Of a stretch of DNA of 8,679 bases, positions 1-5,363 are shown in pieces. A program made the position numbers and the translations under genes. Within the stretch, counting starts at the first letter, position 1; the number at the start of each line of letters is the position of its first letter. Source of the DNA: F23-B02 sp045599385 (GTDB taxonomy: Bacteria; Bacillota; Clostridia; Oscillospirales; Oscillospiraceae); assembly GCA_045599385.1 (NCBI GenBank), contig JAZRVW010000014.1, forward strand, positions 1-8,679, in the 5' to 3' direction. The notes beneath the pieces were generated by a model. That model made no database searches. It was not told the origin of the DNA and worked only from the letters and a program-made list of their open reading frames with translations.

Positions 1-244
1 CCATACGAACACGTTTTTCAGTTTCCACCGCGCCCGTATGCTGCGTTTTGCTCAATCACAATACGACAGTATTCCTCAATCGCAAAGCCTTGCCTACAAG
101 CACGATGAAAGCTGAAAAATCTTCGACCTTAAACGCAGGGATTTTGACCTTCATCAAGGCAGAGGACGCAGGCGGGCTGGCGCCCGTCAAGGACGATAAC
201 GAAGATGAGGGGCAAAAGAACAAGCTTAAGGCGTGTTCGTATGG
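1..244. repeat. 244-bp segment bounded by perfect 13-bp inverted repeats (possible MITE-like element)
   Basis: The first 13 bases (ccatacgaacacg) are the exact reverse complement of bases 232-244 (cgtgttcgtatgg). The left arm begins at the window edge, so the repeat may continue outwards. The interior holds small potential hairpins, such as a 7-bp stem at 171-177/182-188 with one G-T pair, but no convincing gene. Frames are open on both strands only for short stretches without ribosome binding sites. The right arm ends 20 bp before the first precursor gene. This may be a non-autonomous mobile element or other dispersed repeat, but no target-site duplication can be checked because the left flank is missing. 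I see no good sigma-70 promoter here for the downstream operon. Confidence 0.4.
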
Positions 245-264
245 CGCCCCTATGCTTAAGCAAC

Positions 265-492
265 ATGGAAAACAGGAAGCTTAATGAAAAAGAACTTGAG
301 CAGATTATCGGCGGCGCTCATAATACGATTTATATTCACGGTCTGGAGACAATCGGTCCGTACGCAGCTGCAGCCCATAAGGATATGCCTGTATCGCCTT
401 CGGGTTCCTATTCCGAAGCAGAGCGGCAGCTGATTCCCGAAAATACTGAAGCTGTATTGAAAAGCGCTTCGGAAATGCTGAAAAAGGAGTAA
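265..492 (+). CDS. Double-glycine leader peptide, putative RiPP/bacteriocin precursor 1
   Basis: A 75-residue protein starting MENRKLNEKELEQIIGG, a short (17-residue) double-glycine leader of the bacteriocin type. In such families a peptidase (C39-type) transporter cleaves after Gly-Gly during export. The remaining 58 residues have no cysteine. The part after GG is mixed and aromatic-containing (residues 18-50) and the end is acidic and probably helical. I chose the ATG at 265 because it puts the leader at the N-terminus. An in-frame ATG at 205 would add 20 unrelated, basic residues. Neither start has a good ribosome binding site, unlike the next three genes, so the gene may have lost its native upstream region to the adjacent inverted-repeat segment. 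It is followed after 5 bp by precursor 2, whose ribosome binding site overlaps the end of this gene. The final peptide's function is unknown. It could also be a degenerate or non-modified bacteriocin. Confidence 0.65.
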   Translation: MENRKLNEKELEQIIGGAHNTIYIHGLETIGPYAAAAHKDMPVSPSGSYSEAERQLIPENTEAVLKSASEMLKKE

Positions 493-497
493 GAGCC

Positions 498-728
498 ATG
501 AAAACCAAAGAAGAACTCAACGCACTTAAAGCAGAAGTGGAAACCGTGAACAAAAAGCTTGCTGAGCTTTCTGAGAACGAGCTTGAAGAAGTCGTCGGCG
601 GCGGCTTTAAGGAGTGGCTGGAACGGGAAATTAAAAAGGGAGAGGATTATTATAGTAATACAAAGGGTCCTGTCAATCCCGGACCTGTCAATCCGATTCT
701 CCCCGGTGTTCTGCCGGAAATAGAATAA
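498..728 (+). CDS. Double-glycine leader peptide, putative RiPP precursor 2 (Pro/Asn repeat core)
   Basis: A 76-residue protein with a 35-residue Lys/Glu-rich, predicted helical leader ending ELSENELEEVVGG, typical of Clostridial double-glycine RiPP leaders. The predicted core (residues 36-76) has no Cys. It consists of an amphipathic stretch (FKEWLEREIKK), then DYYSNTK, then a Pro-rich tail with the direct repeat GPVNPGPVNP. The repeat is visible in the DNA as two copies of cctgtcaatcc (669-679 and 684-694). The start at 498 is supported by AAGGAG at 484-489, 8 nt upstream and inside the end of precursor 1, which implies translational coupling. The leader closely resembles that of precursor 3 (shared KTK.EL, VE, ELSENEL, GG), so both are probably handled by the same export or maturation machinery. 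Without Cys it cannot be an S-glycosylation substrate, but Ser/Thr/Asn/Tyr residues are available. It may also be a partner peptide. Confidence 0.75.
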   Translation: MKTKEELNALKAEVETVNKKLAELSENELEEVVGGGFKEWLEREIKKGEDYYSNTKGPVNPGPVNPILPGVLPEIE

Positions 729-755
729 TTCAAAAAACCAAAGGAGGATAATACA

Positions 756-992
756 ATGGCAAAGACGAAAAAGGAGCTTGAAGAAATCAAAAGCCGCGTG
801 GAAGAATTGAGTGCGGTGCTGCAGGAGCTTTCCGAGAATGAGCTGAGCATGGTGCTTGGCGGAATGGATATGAAAGCTTCCTTACTGGGCGGTCATGAAG
901 AATCCTGCGTAGCTCTCGCTGGAATGCACGATGAATCCTGCACCATGTCCGGCATATTGCCCGATGAATCCTGCGTGTATCCTTCGCCTTGA
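756..992 (+). CDS. Double-glycine leader peptide, putative RiPP precursor 3 with three (D/E)ESC core repeats
   Basis: A 78-residue protein. Its 36-residue leader, ending ELSENELSMVLGG, is homologous to that of precursor 2. The predicted core (residues 37-78) starts MDMKASLLG and then has three 11-residue tandem units with Cys at identical positions: GHEESCVALAG, MHDESCTMSGI and LPDESCVYPSP. The three Cys are the only ones in the protein and each follows an acidic-Glu-Ser triplet. Repeated core motifs of this sort are known from RiPPs that are modified once per repeat. Ribosome binding is excellent (AAAGGAGG at 740-747, 8 nt before ATG). The glycosyltransferase gene starts 26 bp after the stop, so Cys S-glycosylation or Ser O-glycosylation of each repeat is the natural inference. 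The acidic residues could instead suggest ester or amide macrocycles, but no ATP-grasp enzyme is present. The precursor assignment is strong. The modification is unproven. Confidence 0.8.
   Translation: MAKTKKELEEIKSRVEELSAVLQELSENELSMVLGGMDMKASLLGGHEESCVALAGMHDESCTMSGILPDESCVYPSP
891..989 (+). repeat. Three tandem 33-bp (11-residue) core repeats in precursor 3
   Basis: Units at 891-923, 924-956 and 957-989 each encode 11 residues with the invariant Glu-Ser-Cys in the middle. The best conserved DNA is gatgaatcctgc in units 2 and 3 (gaagaatcctgc in unit 1). The flanking codons have diverged in sequence but not in length. This suggests selection to keep one modifiable unit every 11 residues rather than a recent duplication. 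Confidence 0.85.
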
Positions 993-1008
993 CTGACCTG
1001 TTCTGACC

Positions 1009-1013
1009 GGAGG
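1009..1013 (+). promoter_or_regulatory. Ribosome binding site of the glycosyltransferase gene
   Basis: GGAGG lies 5 nt before the ATG at 1019, within the 26-bp gap after precursor 3. It fixes the start and supports co-transcription with the precursor genes. Confidence 0.8.
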
Positions 1014-1018
1014 CTTAA

Positions 1019-2095
1019 ATGTTTACGCTGAGCGTCTGCATGATTGTAAAAAATGAAGAACGGGTGCTGGGGCGCTGTCTGGAGGGTGTCAGCAAAATCG
1101 CCGATGAGCTCATCGTGGTGGACACAAGCTCAACCGATCGCACTGCGGATATCGCAAGGCAGTACACGGACAAGGTGTTTTTCCATCAATGGCAGAACAG
1201 CTTCAGCGAGGCGCGAAACTATGCCGCGTCCCTTGCGACCTGCGACTATGTGATGTGGATTGACGCGGACTGCGTTATCGACGACGAAAACGTGAAGCGG
1301 TTTTGCGCGCTTAAATCGGACACGCCCGAGGACGTGGACGTCATCTTCGTGATATATCGCAACGACCGCGGCATTTTCAGCGATTATATCTTCCGTGACC
1401 ATATCATACGGCGCTGCTATGCCGCGCGGTTTGAGGGGGACATACACGAGGCTATCCACATAAGGCCCGAATGGAAGCGGCTGTTTGCCCGCGATGTCTG
1501 CATTCTCCATCGGAAAGAATACGTGAACGAGCCGACGCGCAATCTGGATTATCTTGAGCGTGCAGGGCGCCTCAGGGGCGCAATGACCGACAGAGAGCTT
1601 GCCTATTACTGCCGTGAGCTGCTTGTCCACGGGCACCCGGAGAAGACCGTCGCGGCCTATCGGGAGCTGACCGGACGCACGAGGGATAATTTCTGCTGTT
1701 ACCATTCGCTGATTTTTGCCGTCGGAGCATGGACGCAGCTGGAGCAGTATGACGTCTGCGCGCAGGAGATTGTCAAGGCGCTTCAAACGGTGGAGCCGAC
1801 GGCATATATGTACTGTCAGCTCGGTCTTTGCTATGAAAAGCTCGGACGCATTGACGAGGCCGAGGCGGCGTACCGGCTTGCCACCCAAACACCCGAAAGA
1901 CCCGAAACCTTCTGTATTCAGTTTTCAGGTTACACGGATTATTTCCCTGCGCTCAGAATGACAAAGCTCTGCCGCCTCAGCGGACGGTATGCGGAAGCGG
2001 CGGAGTGGAACGCCCTTGCGCGAAAAGCCTGCCCTCAGGGGCTTGAATGGAAGTGGGACGCAATCCTTCTGCGCGGGAAATCAGATAAGGCATAA
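1019..2095 (+). CDS. Family 2 glycosyltransferase with TPR-like C-terminus, SunS-like (candidate peptide glycosyltransferase)
   Basis: A 358-residue cytoplasmic GT-A enzyme. The N-terminal GT2 domain shows the opening SVCMIVKNEE (residues 5-14), the nucleotide-sugar loop DTSSTDRT (35-42), the WQNSFSEARN motif (58-67), the metal-binding D-A-D at 82-84, and FEGDIHEAI (138-146), which resembles the conserved H-E region of SunS/ThuS-type enzymes. The C-terminal part is helical, with a TPR-like unit around residues 262-295 (YCQLGLCYEKLGRIDEAEAAYRLA). This GT2-plus-helical architecture is that of the sublancin S-glycosyltransferase SunS and of many related Clostridial enzymes. SunS transfers a hexose from UDP-sugar to Cys of a double-glycine-leader precursor. 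Its position as last gene of the unit, 26 bp after a Cys-repeat precursor, supports peptide glycosylation. Related GT2-TPR proteins also act on other acceptors, so substrate and sugar are inferred only. GC is higher than in the precursor genes. Confidence 0.85.
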   Translation: MFTLSVCMIVKNEERVLGRCLEGVSKIADELIVVDTSSTDRTADIARQYTDKVFFHQWQNSFSEARNYAASLATCDYVMWIDADCVIDDENVKRFCALKSDTPEDVDVIFVIYRNDRGIFSDYIFRDHIIRRCYAARFEGDIHEAIHIRPEWKRLFARDVCILHRKEYVNEPTRNLDYLERAGRLRGAMTDRELAYYCRELLVHGHPEKTVAAYRELTGRTRDNFCCYHSLIFAVGAWTQLEQYDVCAQEIVKALQTVEPTAYMYCQLGLCYEKLGRIDEAEAAYRLATQTPERPETFCIQFSGYTDYFPALRMTKLCRLSGRYAEAAEWNALARKACPQGLEWKWDAILLRGKSDKA

Positions 2096-2131
2096 CCCGG
2101 AGGCAGCGGGTTCAAAGCGCTCCTCAAATAT

Positions 2132-2182
2132 AATGAAACCCACAAAAGTCAAGACAGACTTTTGTGGGTTTCATTCTTTTTT
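2132..2182 (+). terminator. Intrinsic terminator of the precursor/glycosyltransferase operon
   Basis: A perfect 19-bp stem (left arm 2132-2150, right arm 2157-2175) with a 6-base loop (aagaca) is followed by C and six T. It lies 36 bp after the glycosyltransferase stop and ends the + strand unit. The oppositely oriented acetyltransferase gene ends at 2234, so the stem may also stop transcripts coming the other way, although the T-tract on that strand (atatttg) is weak. Confidence 0.93.
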
Positions 2183-2233
2183 AATCTGCGGTTAAAGTAA
2201 TTGCTGAATTACCGTTTTCATAGAAGCATACAG

Positions 2234-2707
2234 TCAGGGCTGCCTTAACAAAGCGGCGCCGCACCATATAAACCGGGGACCTTCTTCGCCGTTCTTTCCC
2301 GCAGGCACGAACCCCGATTTTTCAAGCACTCTTTGAGATGCAGTATTTCCGGCATCGGTTTCTGCCTCGATTGTTTTCACACCCGGCTGCTTCGATGCCC
2401 ATTCCGTCATGGCCCTGACCGCTTTGGTGGCAAAGCCGTTATTTTGAAATTCGGGTGAAATTCCGTAACCGATTTCGACACTTCCGTCTGCGGACAAGCC
2501 CTTAAAGCAAAGCTCGCCGATTCTCTGTCCACTCGGCAATTCGACAAACCATGCCGCATACCACTGCCGCTGCTCCGGATTTGCTTCACATGAGGCAAGC
2601 ATTTCACCGTATGCTGTTTTCAGCTCCTCTATTGTCTGCTCCGATATCAGCGCACGCATTTCATCGTCTGATGCAACTCTTATGTTCAATCTGTCTGTTT
2701 TTATCAA
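2234..2707 (-). CDS. GNAT-family N-acetyltransferase (RimJ/RimL type)
   Basis: A 157-residue protein of usual GNAT length. It starts IKTDRLNIRVASDDE, the classic opening of RimJ/RimL-like members. It has a beta strand EIGYGISPEFQNNGFATKAV containing the acetyl-CoA pyrophosphate loop (Q-N-N-G-F-A), and the late motif GNTASQRVLEKSGF. Such enzymes move an acetyl group from acetyl-CoA to an amine of a protein N-terminus, small molecule or antibiotic. The acceptor cannot be told here. I chose the TTG at 2707 because AAAGGTG (2715-2721) sits 7 nt upstream and the protein then begins at the family's usual point. An upstream in-frame TTG at 2734 would add nine residues (MTHCERCTA) with no ribosome binding site. 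It lies downstream of the MFS exporter gene on the same strand with a 114-bp gap that holds a possible promoter of its own. Confidence 0.85.
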   Translation of the reverse strand: MIKTDRLNIRVASDDEMRALISEQTIEELKTAYGEMLASCEANPEQRQWYAAWFVELPSGQRIGELCFKGLSADGSVEIGYGISPEFQNNGFATKAVRAMTEWASKQPGVKTIEAETDAGNTASQRVLEKSGFVPAGKNGEEGPRFIWCGAALLRQP

Positions 2708-2714
2708 AGCTGTA

Positions 2715-2721
2715 CACCTTT
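2715..2721 (-). promoter_or_regulatory. Ribosome binding site deciding the TTG start of the acetyltransferase
   Basis: AAAGGTG on the minus strand is 7 nt before the TTG whose coding strand ends at 2707. It lies inside the alternative longer reading frame and so argues for the shorter protein. Confidence 0.6.
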
Positions 2722-2757
2722 CACAATGCGTCAAAACCCTTCAACAATTGGGGCTTC

Positions 2758-2786
2758 TTTTTAATCAATAAAATCAATTGCGTCAA
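2758..2786 (-). promoter_or_regulatory. Possible sigma-70-type promoter for the acetyltransferase gene
   Basis: On the minus strand TTGACG (2781-2786) is separated by exactly 17 bp from TAAAAA (2758-2763), in an AT-rich spacer. This would give a leader of about 45 nt before the TTG start. The -35 box is good. The -10 box matches only four of six consensus bases. No clear terminator for the upstream exporter gene is seen between 2764 and 2821, so read-through is also possible. Confidence 0.4.
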
Positions 2787-2821
2787 CCCGGGCACAAAGA
2801 GCCGTTGCCGTTTTCGGTATA

Positions 2822-4828
2822 TCAACCGGCCTGAGTTTCCTTTTTCGAGGGCTCCTTATAGAAAAGCAGAAGCAGAAGACCGAAGGCGTTTGAAATCGCC
2901 TGGAAGATATACATATTGCTGTAGCCCGTGTTTACTGTGGACTGGTACATATCCTCAATTTCGGGAGCCATGTCGCGCACCGAGTCCGCGTAGTTTTCGC
3001 CTGCGGCTTCAATGGCGCCGGGTATGGCGTCCTTCACCTCGGAAAGCTGGCGTGACAGCTCCTGCATTTCGCTCATAGGCTGCTGCACAGCGAAGGGAGG
3101 AACAGCGCCCGCCTGAACTGCGGCCTGCATACCCTCGATGCCGGAATTTATGCCGTCTAATCCCGCGTCAATGCCGCCCGAAACCTTTTCGGTTACCATG
3201 GGCGCCATGTCCTTGAACATACGCTGCACGAGCAGAACGGTGTTGTCGGTGATGTTGGTCACGTCGCTGTTCTGAAGCTTATCGAGTATGTCGGCGGGCA
3301 TTTCGTAGGAGCTGCCGCCTTCGCTCTCCATGTTGATTTTAACCTTCTGCATTTCGCTGAGCTTCGGAATATCCATGCCCTCAAGCATGGCGGAGAAATT
3401 GGGGTCGTTTTCGTAGCGCTCAAGGGTGCTGTCAATTTCCTGAACGTAGGGAAGAGCGGGCATTTCCGCCTCATCGGGAAGAAGCTCCATAAGACCGCCG
3501 GGAAGACCTGCGGCGGCGTGAACGATGAAGCCAACCATGATTGCGGGCGCAACCGCGGTGCCGATGGATCTTACAAGGGAAAGCGTCGCAAGGGCGGAGT
3601 TGCTTTCCTCATCGCTTGTGTTCTGAAGCATCATATAGTTGAGGGGAGTTCCCATGGTAAGACCGAGACCGAAGCCGATGACAACAAGGGAAATGATGAC
3701 GTTAAGCAGACCTACGAAGCGGACTGCGACGAGGGAGAGATAGAGGCAGCCTGCGATTGTGGTGAGGAAGCCTGCTGCCATAACGGGCTTTGCGCCGTGC
3801 CTGTCGATGAGCTTGCCGGACATCATGGACGCGCCGCCCGAGCAGATGCCGAGAATGATGACGAAATAGCCGCCGCTGCCGGATTCAAGTCTGAGGCAGT
3901 TTTCCGCAAACTGCGGAATGAAAATCATGCCCATCATGGCGCAGCCGACTACAACGCCCAGAGCGAGAGTAATCATTATCTGTCTGTTCTTTACGTATTC
4001 GATGTGGAAAATCGGGTCCTCCGCTTTTTTCTCAACTCTGGCGAACAGAGGAATGAGCAGAAGGGAAGCCGCAATGAAGGGCCATACCTTCACGGAGGTG
4101 AAGGATTCGCCGAAGTTAAAGAAATCAAGATTCTTGAGACCGTACAGCAGGGCAAGAATGATGAGAGTCATGAGCAGGGTGCCCAGCTTATCCATGGCCT
4201 TTATCTCGTCAGCGCGGTTGTTGGGAAGCTTAACAAGACCTGCAATGACGATGAAAATGCAGATGGGAACGTTGATGAGGAAAATCCACTGCCAGTTTTC
4301 CGCACCCGCAATGTCAAGAATTGCGCTGCCCGCCGATGCGCCGAGAACGTTGGCAATGCCGTAAACCGCGCCCACAAGACCAAGGGCCATGCCGCGCTTT
4401 TCCTCGGGGAAGCTGGTGCCGAATTCCGCCGTGGCAACGGGCATGATTCCGCCTGCGCCCGATGCCTGAACCACGCGGCCCAGCATGAGCACGGCAAAGC
4501 TGTCAACGCTTGCCGACAGCGCGCAGATAAGTGAGCCTGCGCCGAAAAGCGCAATGCTGAGAATGTATATGGGCTTACGGCCCCGTTTGTCCGCAAGCTT
4601 ACCCGAAATCGGAATGATTGCGGCATAGGTCAGGGTGTAGATTGTTATCATCCAGATGCCGAGGTTTGCGTCGACGCCAAGCTGGCTCTGAATTAAGGGG
4701 CGTGCTGGGGTGATGATACCCGTGTCGATGGCGCCGATGAAAAGACCCAGAAGATAGATTACGGACATCCACACAAGGTTTTTGGATTCCTGCGCGGGCT
4801 TAAGTGTGTTTTTGCTGTGCTTGCTCAT
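2822..4828 (-). CDS. MFS exporter, DHA2 (14-TM, EmrB/QacA-like), with large extracellular loop
   Basis: A 668-residue membrane protein. It has an Asp in helix 1 (D35, in GAIDTGIITPARPLI) as in drug:H+ antiporters, a motif A loop GKLADKRGRK (76-85), and the DHA2 signature WQWIFLINVP. Motif C is atypical (GASAGS instead of GPxxGG). Many hydrophobic helices follow up to about residue 436, and a last helix spans about 639-657. Family members are usually near 470-520 residues. The excess is a hydrophilic stretch of about 200 residues (437-637, encoded by about 2918-3520) between the last two helices, on the outer face if the fold is standard. The stretch is Met/Glu-rich with probable amphipathic helices (GIDAGLDGINSGIEGMQAAVQ region). 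The gene overlaps the end of the marR gene by 29 bp. A weak AGAAGGA lies 13 nt before its ATG, so translational coupling is likely. It probably exports a toxic or signalling compound under MarR control. The substrate is unknown. Confidence 0.93.
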   Translation of the reverse strand: MSKHSKNTLKPAQESKNLVWMSVIYLLGLFIGAIDTGIITPARPLIQSQLGVDANLGIWMITIYTLTYAAIIPISGKLADKRGRKPIYILSIALFGAGSLICALSASVDSFAVLMLGRVVQASGAGGIMPVATAEFGTSFPEEKRGMALGLVGAVYGIANVLGASAGSAILDIAGAENWQWIFLINVPICIFIVIAGLVKLPNNRADEIKAMDKLGTLLMTLIILALLYGLKNLDFFNFGESFTSVKVWPFIAASLLLIPLFARVEKKAEDPIFHIEYVKNRQIMITLALGVVVGCAMMGMIFIPQFAENCLRLESGSGGYFVIILGICSGGASMMSGKLIDRHGAKPVMAAGFLTTIAGCLYLSLVAVRFVGLLNVIISLVVIGFGLGLTMGTPLNYMMLQNTSDEESNSALATLSLVRSIGTAVAPAIMVGFIVHAAAGLPGGLMELLPDEAEMPALPYVQEIDSTLERYENDPNFSAMLEGMDIPKLSEMQKVKINMESEGGSSYEMPADILDKLQNSDVTNITDNTVLLVQRMFKDMAPMVTEKVSGGIDAGLDGINSGIEGMQAAVQAGAVPPFAVQQPMSEMQELSRQLSEVKDAIPGAIEAAGENYADSVRDMAPEIEDMYQSTVNTGYSNMYIFQAISNAFGLLLLLFYKEPSKKETQAG

Positions 4829-5249
4829 ATTTGCTGACCAATCCTTCTAATACAAACTGAAAATTCTCAAGCTGTTTTTCATCAATGCCGGAGAAAACGC
4901 GCTCAAGACTGCGGCGGTGAATTTCGTCAAGCTTCGGAATAAGCTCAAGAGCCTGAGGACTTGGCGAAAGCAGCTTTTTCCTGCGGCAGTCGGGGTCCGT
5001 TACGCAGGAGAGAAGCCCCTTTTGCTCCATGACCTGAATCTGTCGGGAAACAAGTGCCTTGTCAACGTCAAGGGCTTCCGCAATTTCGTTTTGACTTGCG
5101 TTTTCCCTTTTCAGCACAATAGCAAGAATATGATATTCCATAAGGGAAATATGATACTCCTCAAGCATTCGGCTCTGCAGCTGTCTGAGATGCTTGTGCA
5201 GTCCGCCAAGCTTTTCGGCTATCTGCTCATAACATTTCGTGGACTCCAT
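4800..5249 (-). CDS. MarR-family transcriptional repressor
   Basis: A 149-residue protein of the normal size for MarR dimers. An N-terminal dimerisation helix region comes first. The winged helix-turn-helix follows (residues about 40-95: NEIAEALDVDKALVSRQIQV is the HTH, and DPDCRRKKLLS is the wing with the family's D-x-x-x-R pattern). A C-terminal dimerisation helix ends the protein. The ATG at 5249 is chosen because GGAGG (5256-5260) sits 6 nt upstream. A longer in-frame start at 5312 would lie in the -35 box of the promoter. The gene is first in an operon with the overlapping MFS exporter. The perfect palindrome in its own promoter suggests autorepression relieved by an effector, probably a substrate of the pump. 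C6, C82 and C88 are present, so redox sensing is possible but not indicated. Confidence 0.93.
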   Translation of the reverse strand: MESTKCYEQIAEKLGGLHKHLRQLQSRMLEEYHISLMEYHILAIVLKRENASQNEIAEALDVDKALVSRQIQVMEQKGLLSCVTDPDCRRKKLLSPSPQALELIPKLDEIHRRSLERVFSGIDEKQLENFQFVLEGLVSKYEQAQQKHT

Positions 5250-5255
5250 ATTGCG

Positions 5256-5260
5256 CCTCC
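5256..5260 (-). promoter_or_regulatory. Ribosome binding site deciding the marR start
   Basis: GGAGG on the minus strand (within AAAAGGAGG) lies 6 nt before the ATG at 5247-5249 and excludes the 21-residue longer version. Confidence 0.85.
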
Positions 5261-5283
5261 TTTTCTGAAAAACAACATGCCAA

Positions 5284-5312
5284 ACTATAGCAGAAAACCG
5301 TTGACTTGTCAA
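5284..5312 (-). promoter_or_regulatory. Strong sigma-70-type promoter of the marR-exporter operon
   Basis: On the minus strand a perfect -35 TTGACA (5307-5312) and -10 TATAGT (5284-5289) are separated by 17 bp. Transcription would start near 5277, giving a leader of under 30 nt. Confidence 0.85.
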
Positions 5313-5322
5313 CGGTTTTCTG
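5291..5322. promoter_or_regulatory. MarR operator: perfect palindrome with 15-bp arms
   Basis: Left arm 5291-5305 (cagaaaaccgttgac) and right arm 5308-5322 are exact inverted copies separated by 2 bp. The palindrome covers the -35 box and almost all of the spacer, stopping 1 bp before the -10. A bound repressor would exclude RNA polymerase. In RNA from the kinase gene upstream on the same strand it could also fold into a strong hairpin, but no U-tract follows, so it is not a standard terminator. Confidence 0.85.
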
Positions 5323-5363
5323 AACGGATAATGAAATTTTGTTGAATAGCTTGCGCTTTCGGG

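Noticed and set aside
48..284. Reading frame on + strand entering from the left edge region and overlapping the precursor 1 start
   Set aside because: It has no ribosome binding site, starts with TTG and has no recognisable domain. It lies mostly inside the inverted-repeat segment and ends just inside precursor 1.
891..989. CRISPR-like or noncoding tandem repeat
   Set aside because: There are only three 33-bp units, lying wholly inside a coding frame and conserved at protein level. There are no spacers.
1130..1888. 252-residue minus-strand frame opposite the glycosyltransferase gene
   Set aside because: It is antisense to a well-supported gene with clear GT2 motifs. The long open frame is a by-product of GC-rich codon structure, and there is no ribosome binding site or domain.
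2735..2821. Terminator for the MFS exporter gene
   Set aside because: Only weak short complementarities (CCC/GGG) are seen. None has a proper stem followed by a T-tract on the minus strand.
3518..4534. 338-residue plus-strand frame opposite the MFS exporter gene
   Set aside because: The composition is highly skewed (Asp, Glu, His, Asn, Ala) and there is no domain. It mirrors hydrophobic codons of the exporter read in antisense.
5250..5312. Upstream extension of the MarR protein by 21 residues
   Set aside because: The start would fall in the -35 element of the promoter, and a strong ribosome binding site serves the ATG at 5249.
5323..5363. Terminator just after the kinase gene (hairpin with stem GATAGC/GCTAT)
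   Set aside because: The stem is only 5-6 bp with a long loop, and no T-tract follows on the minus strand.
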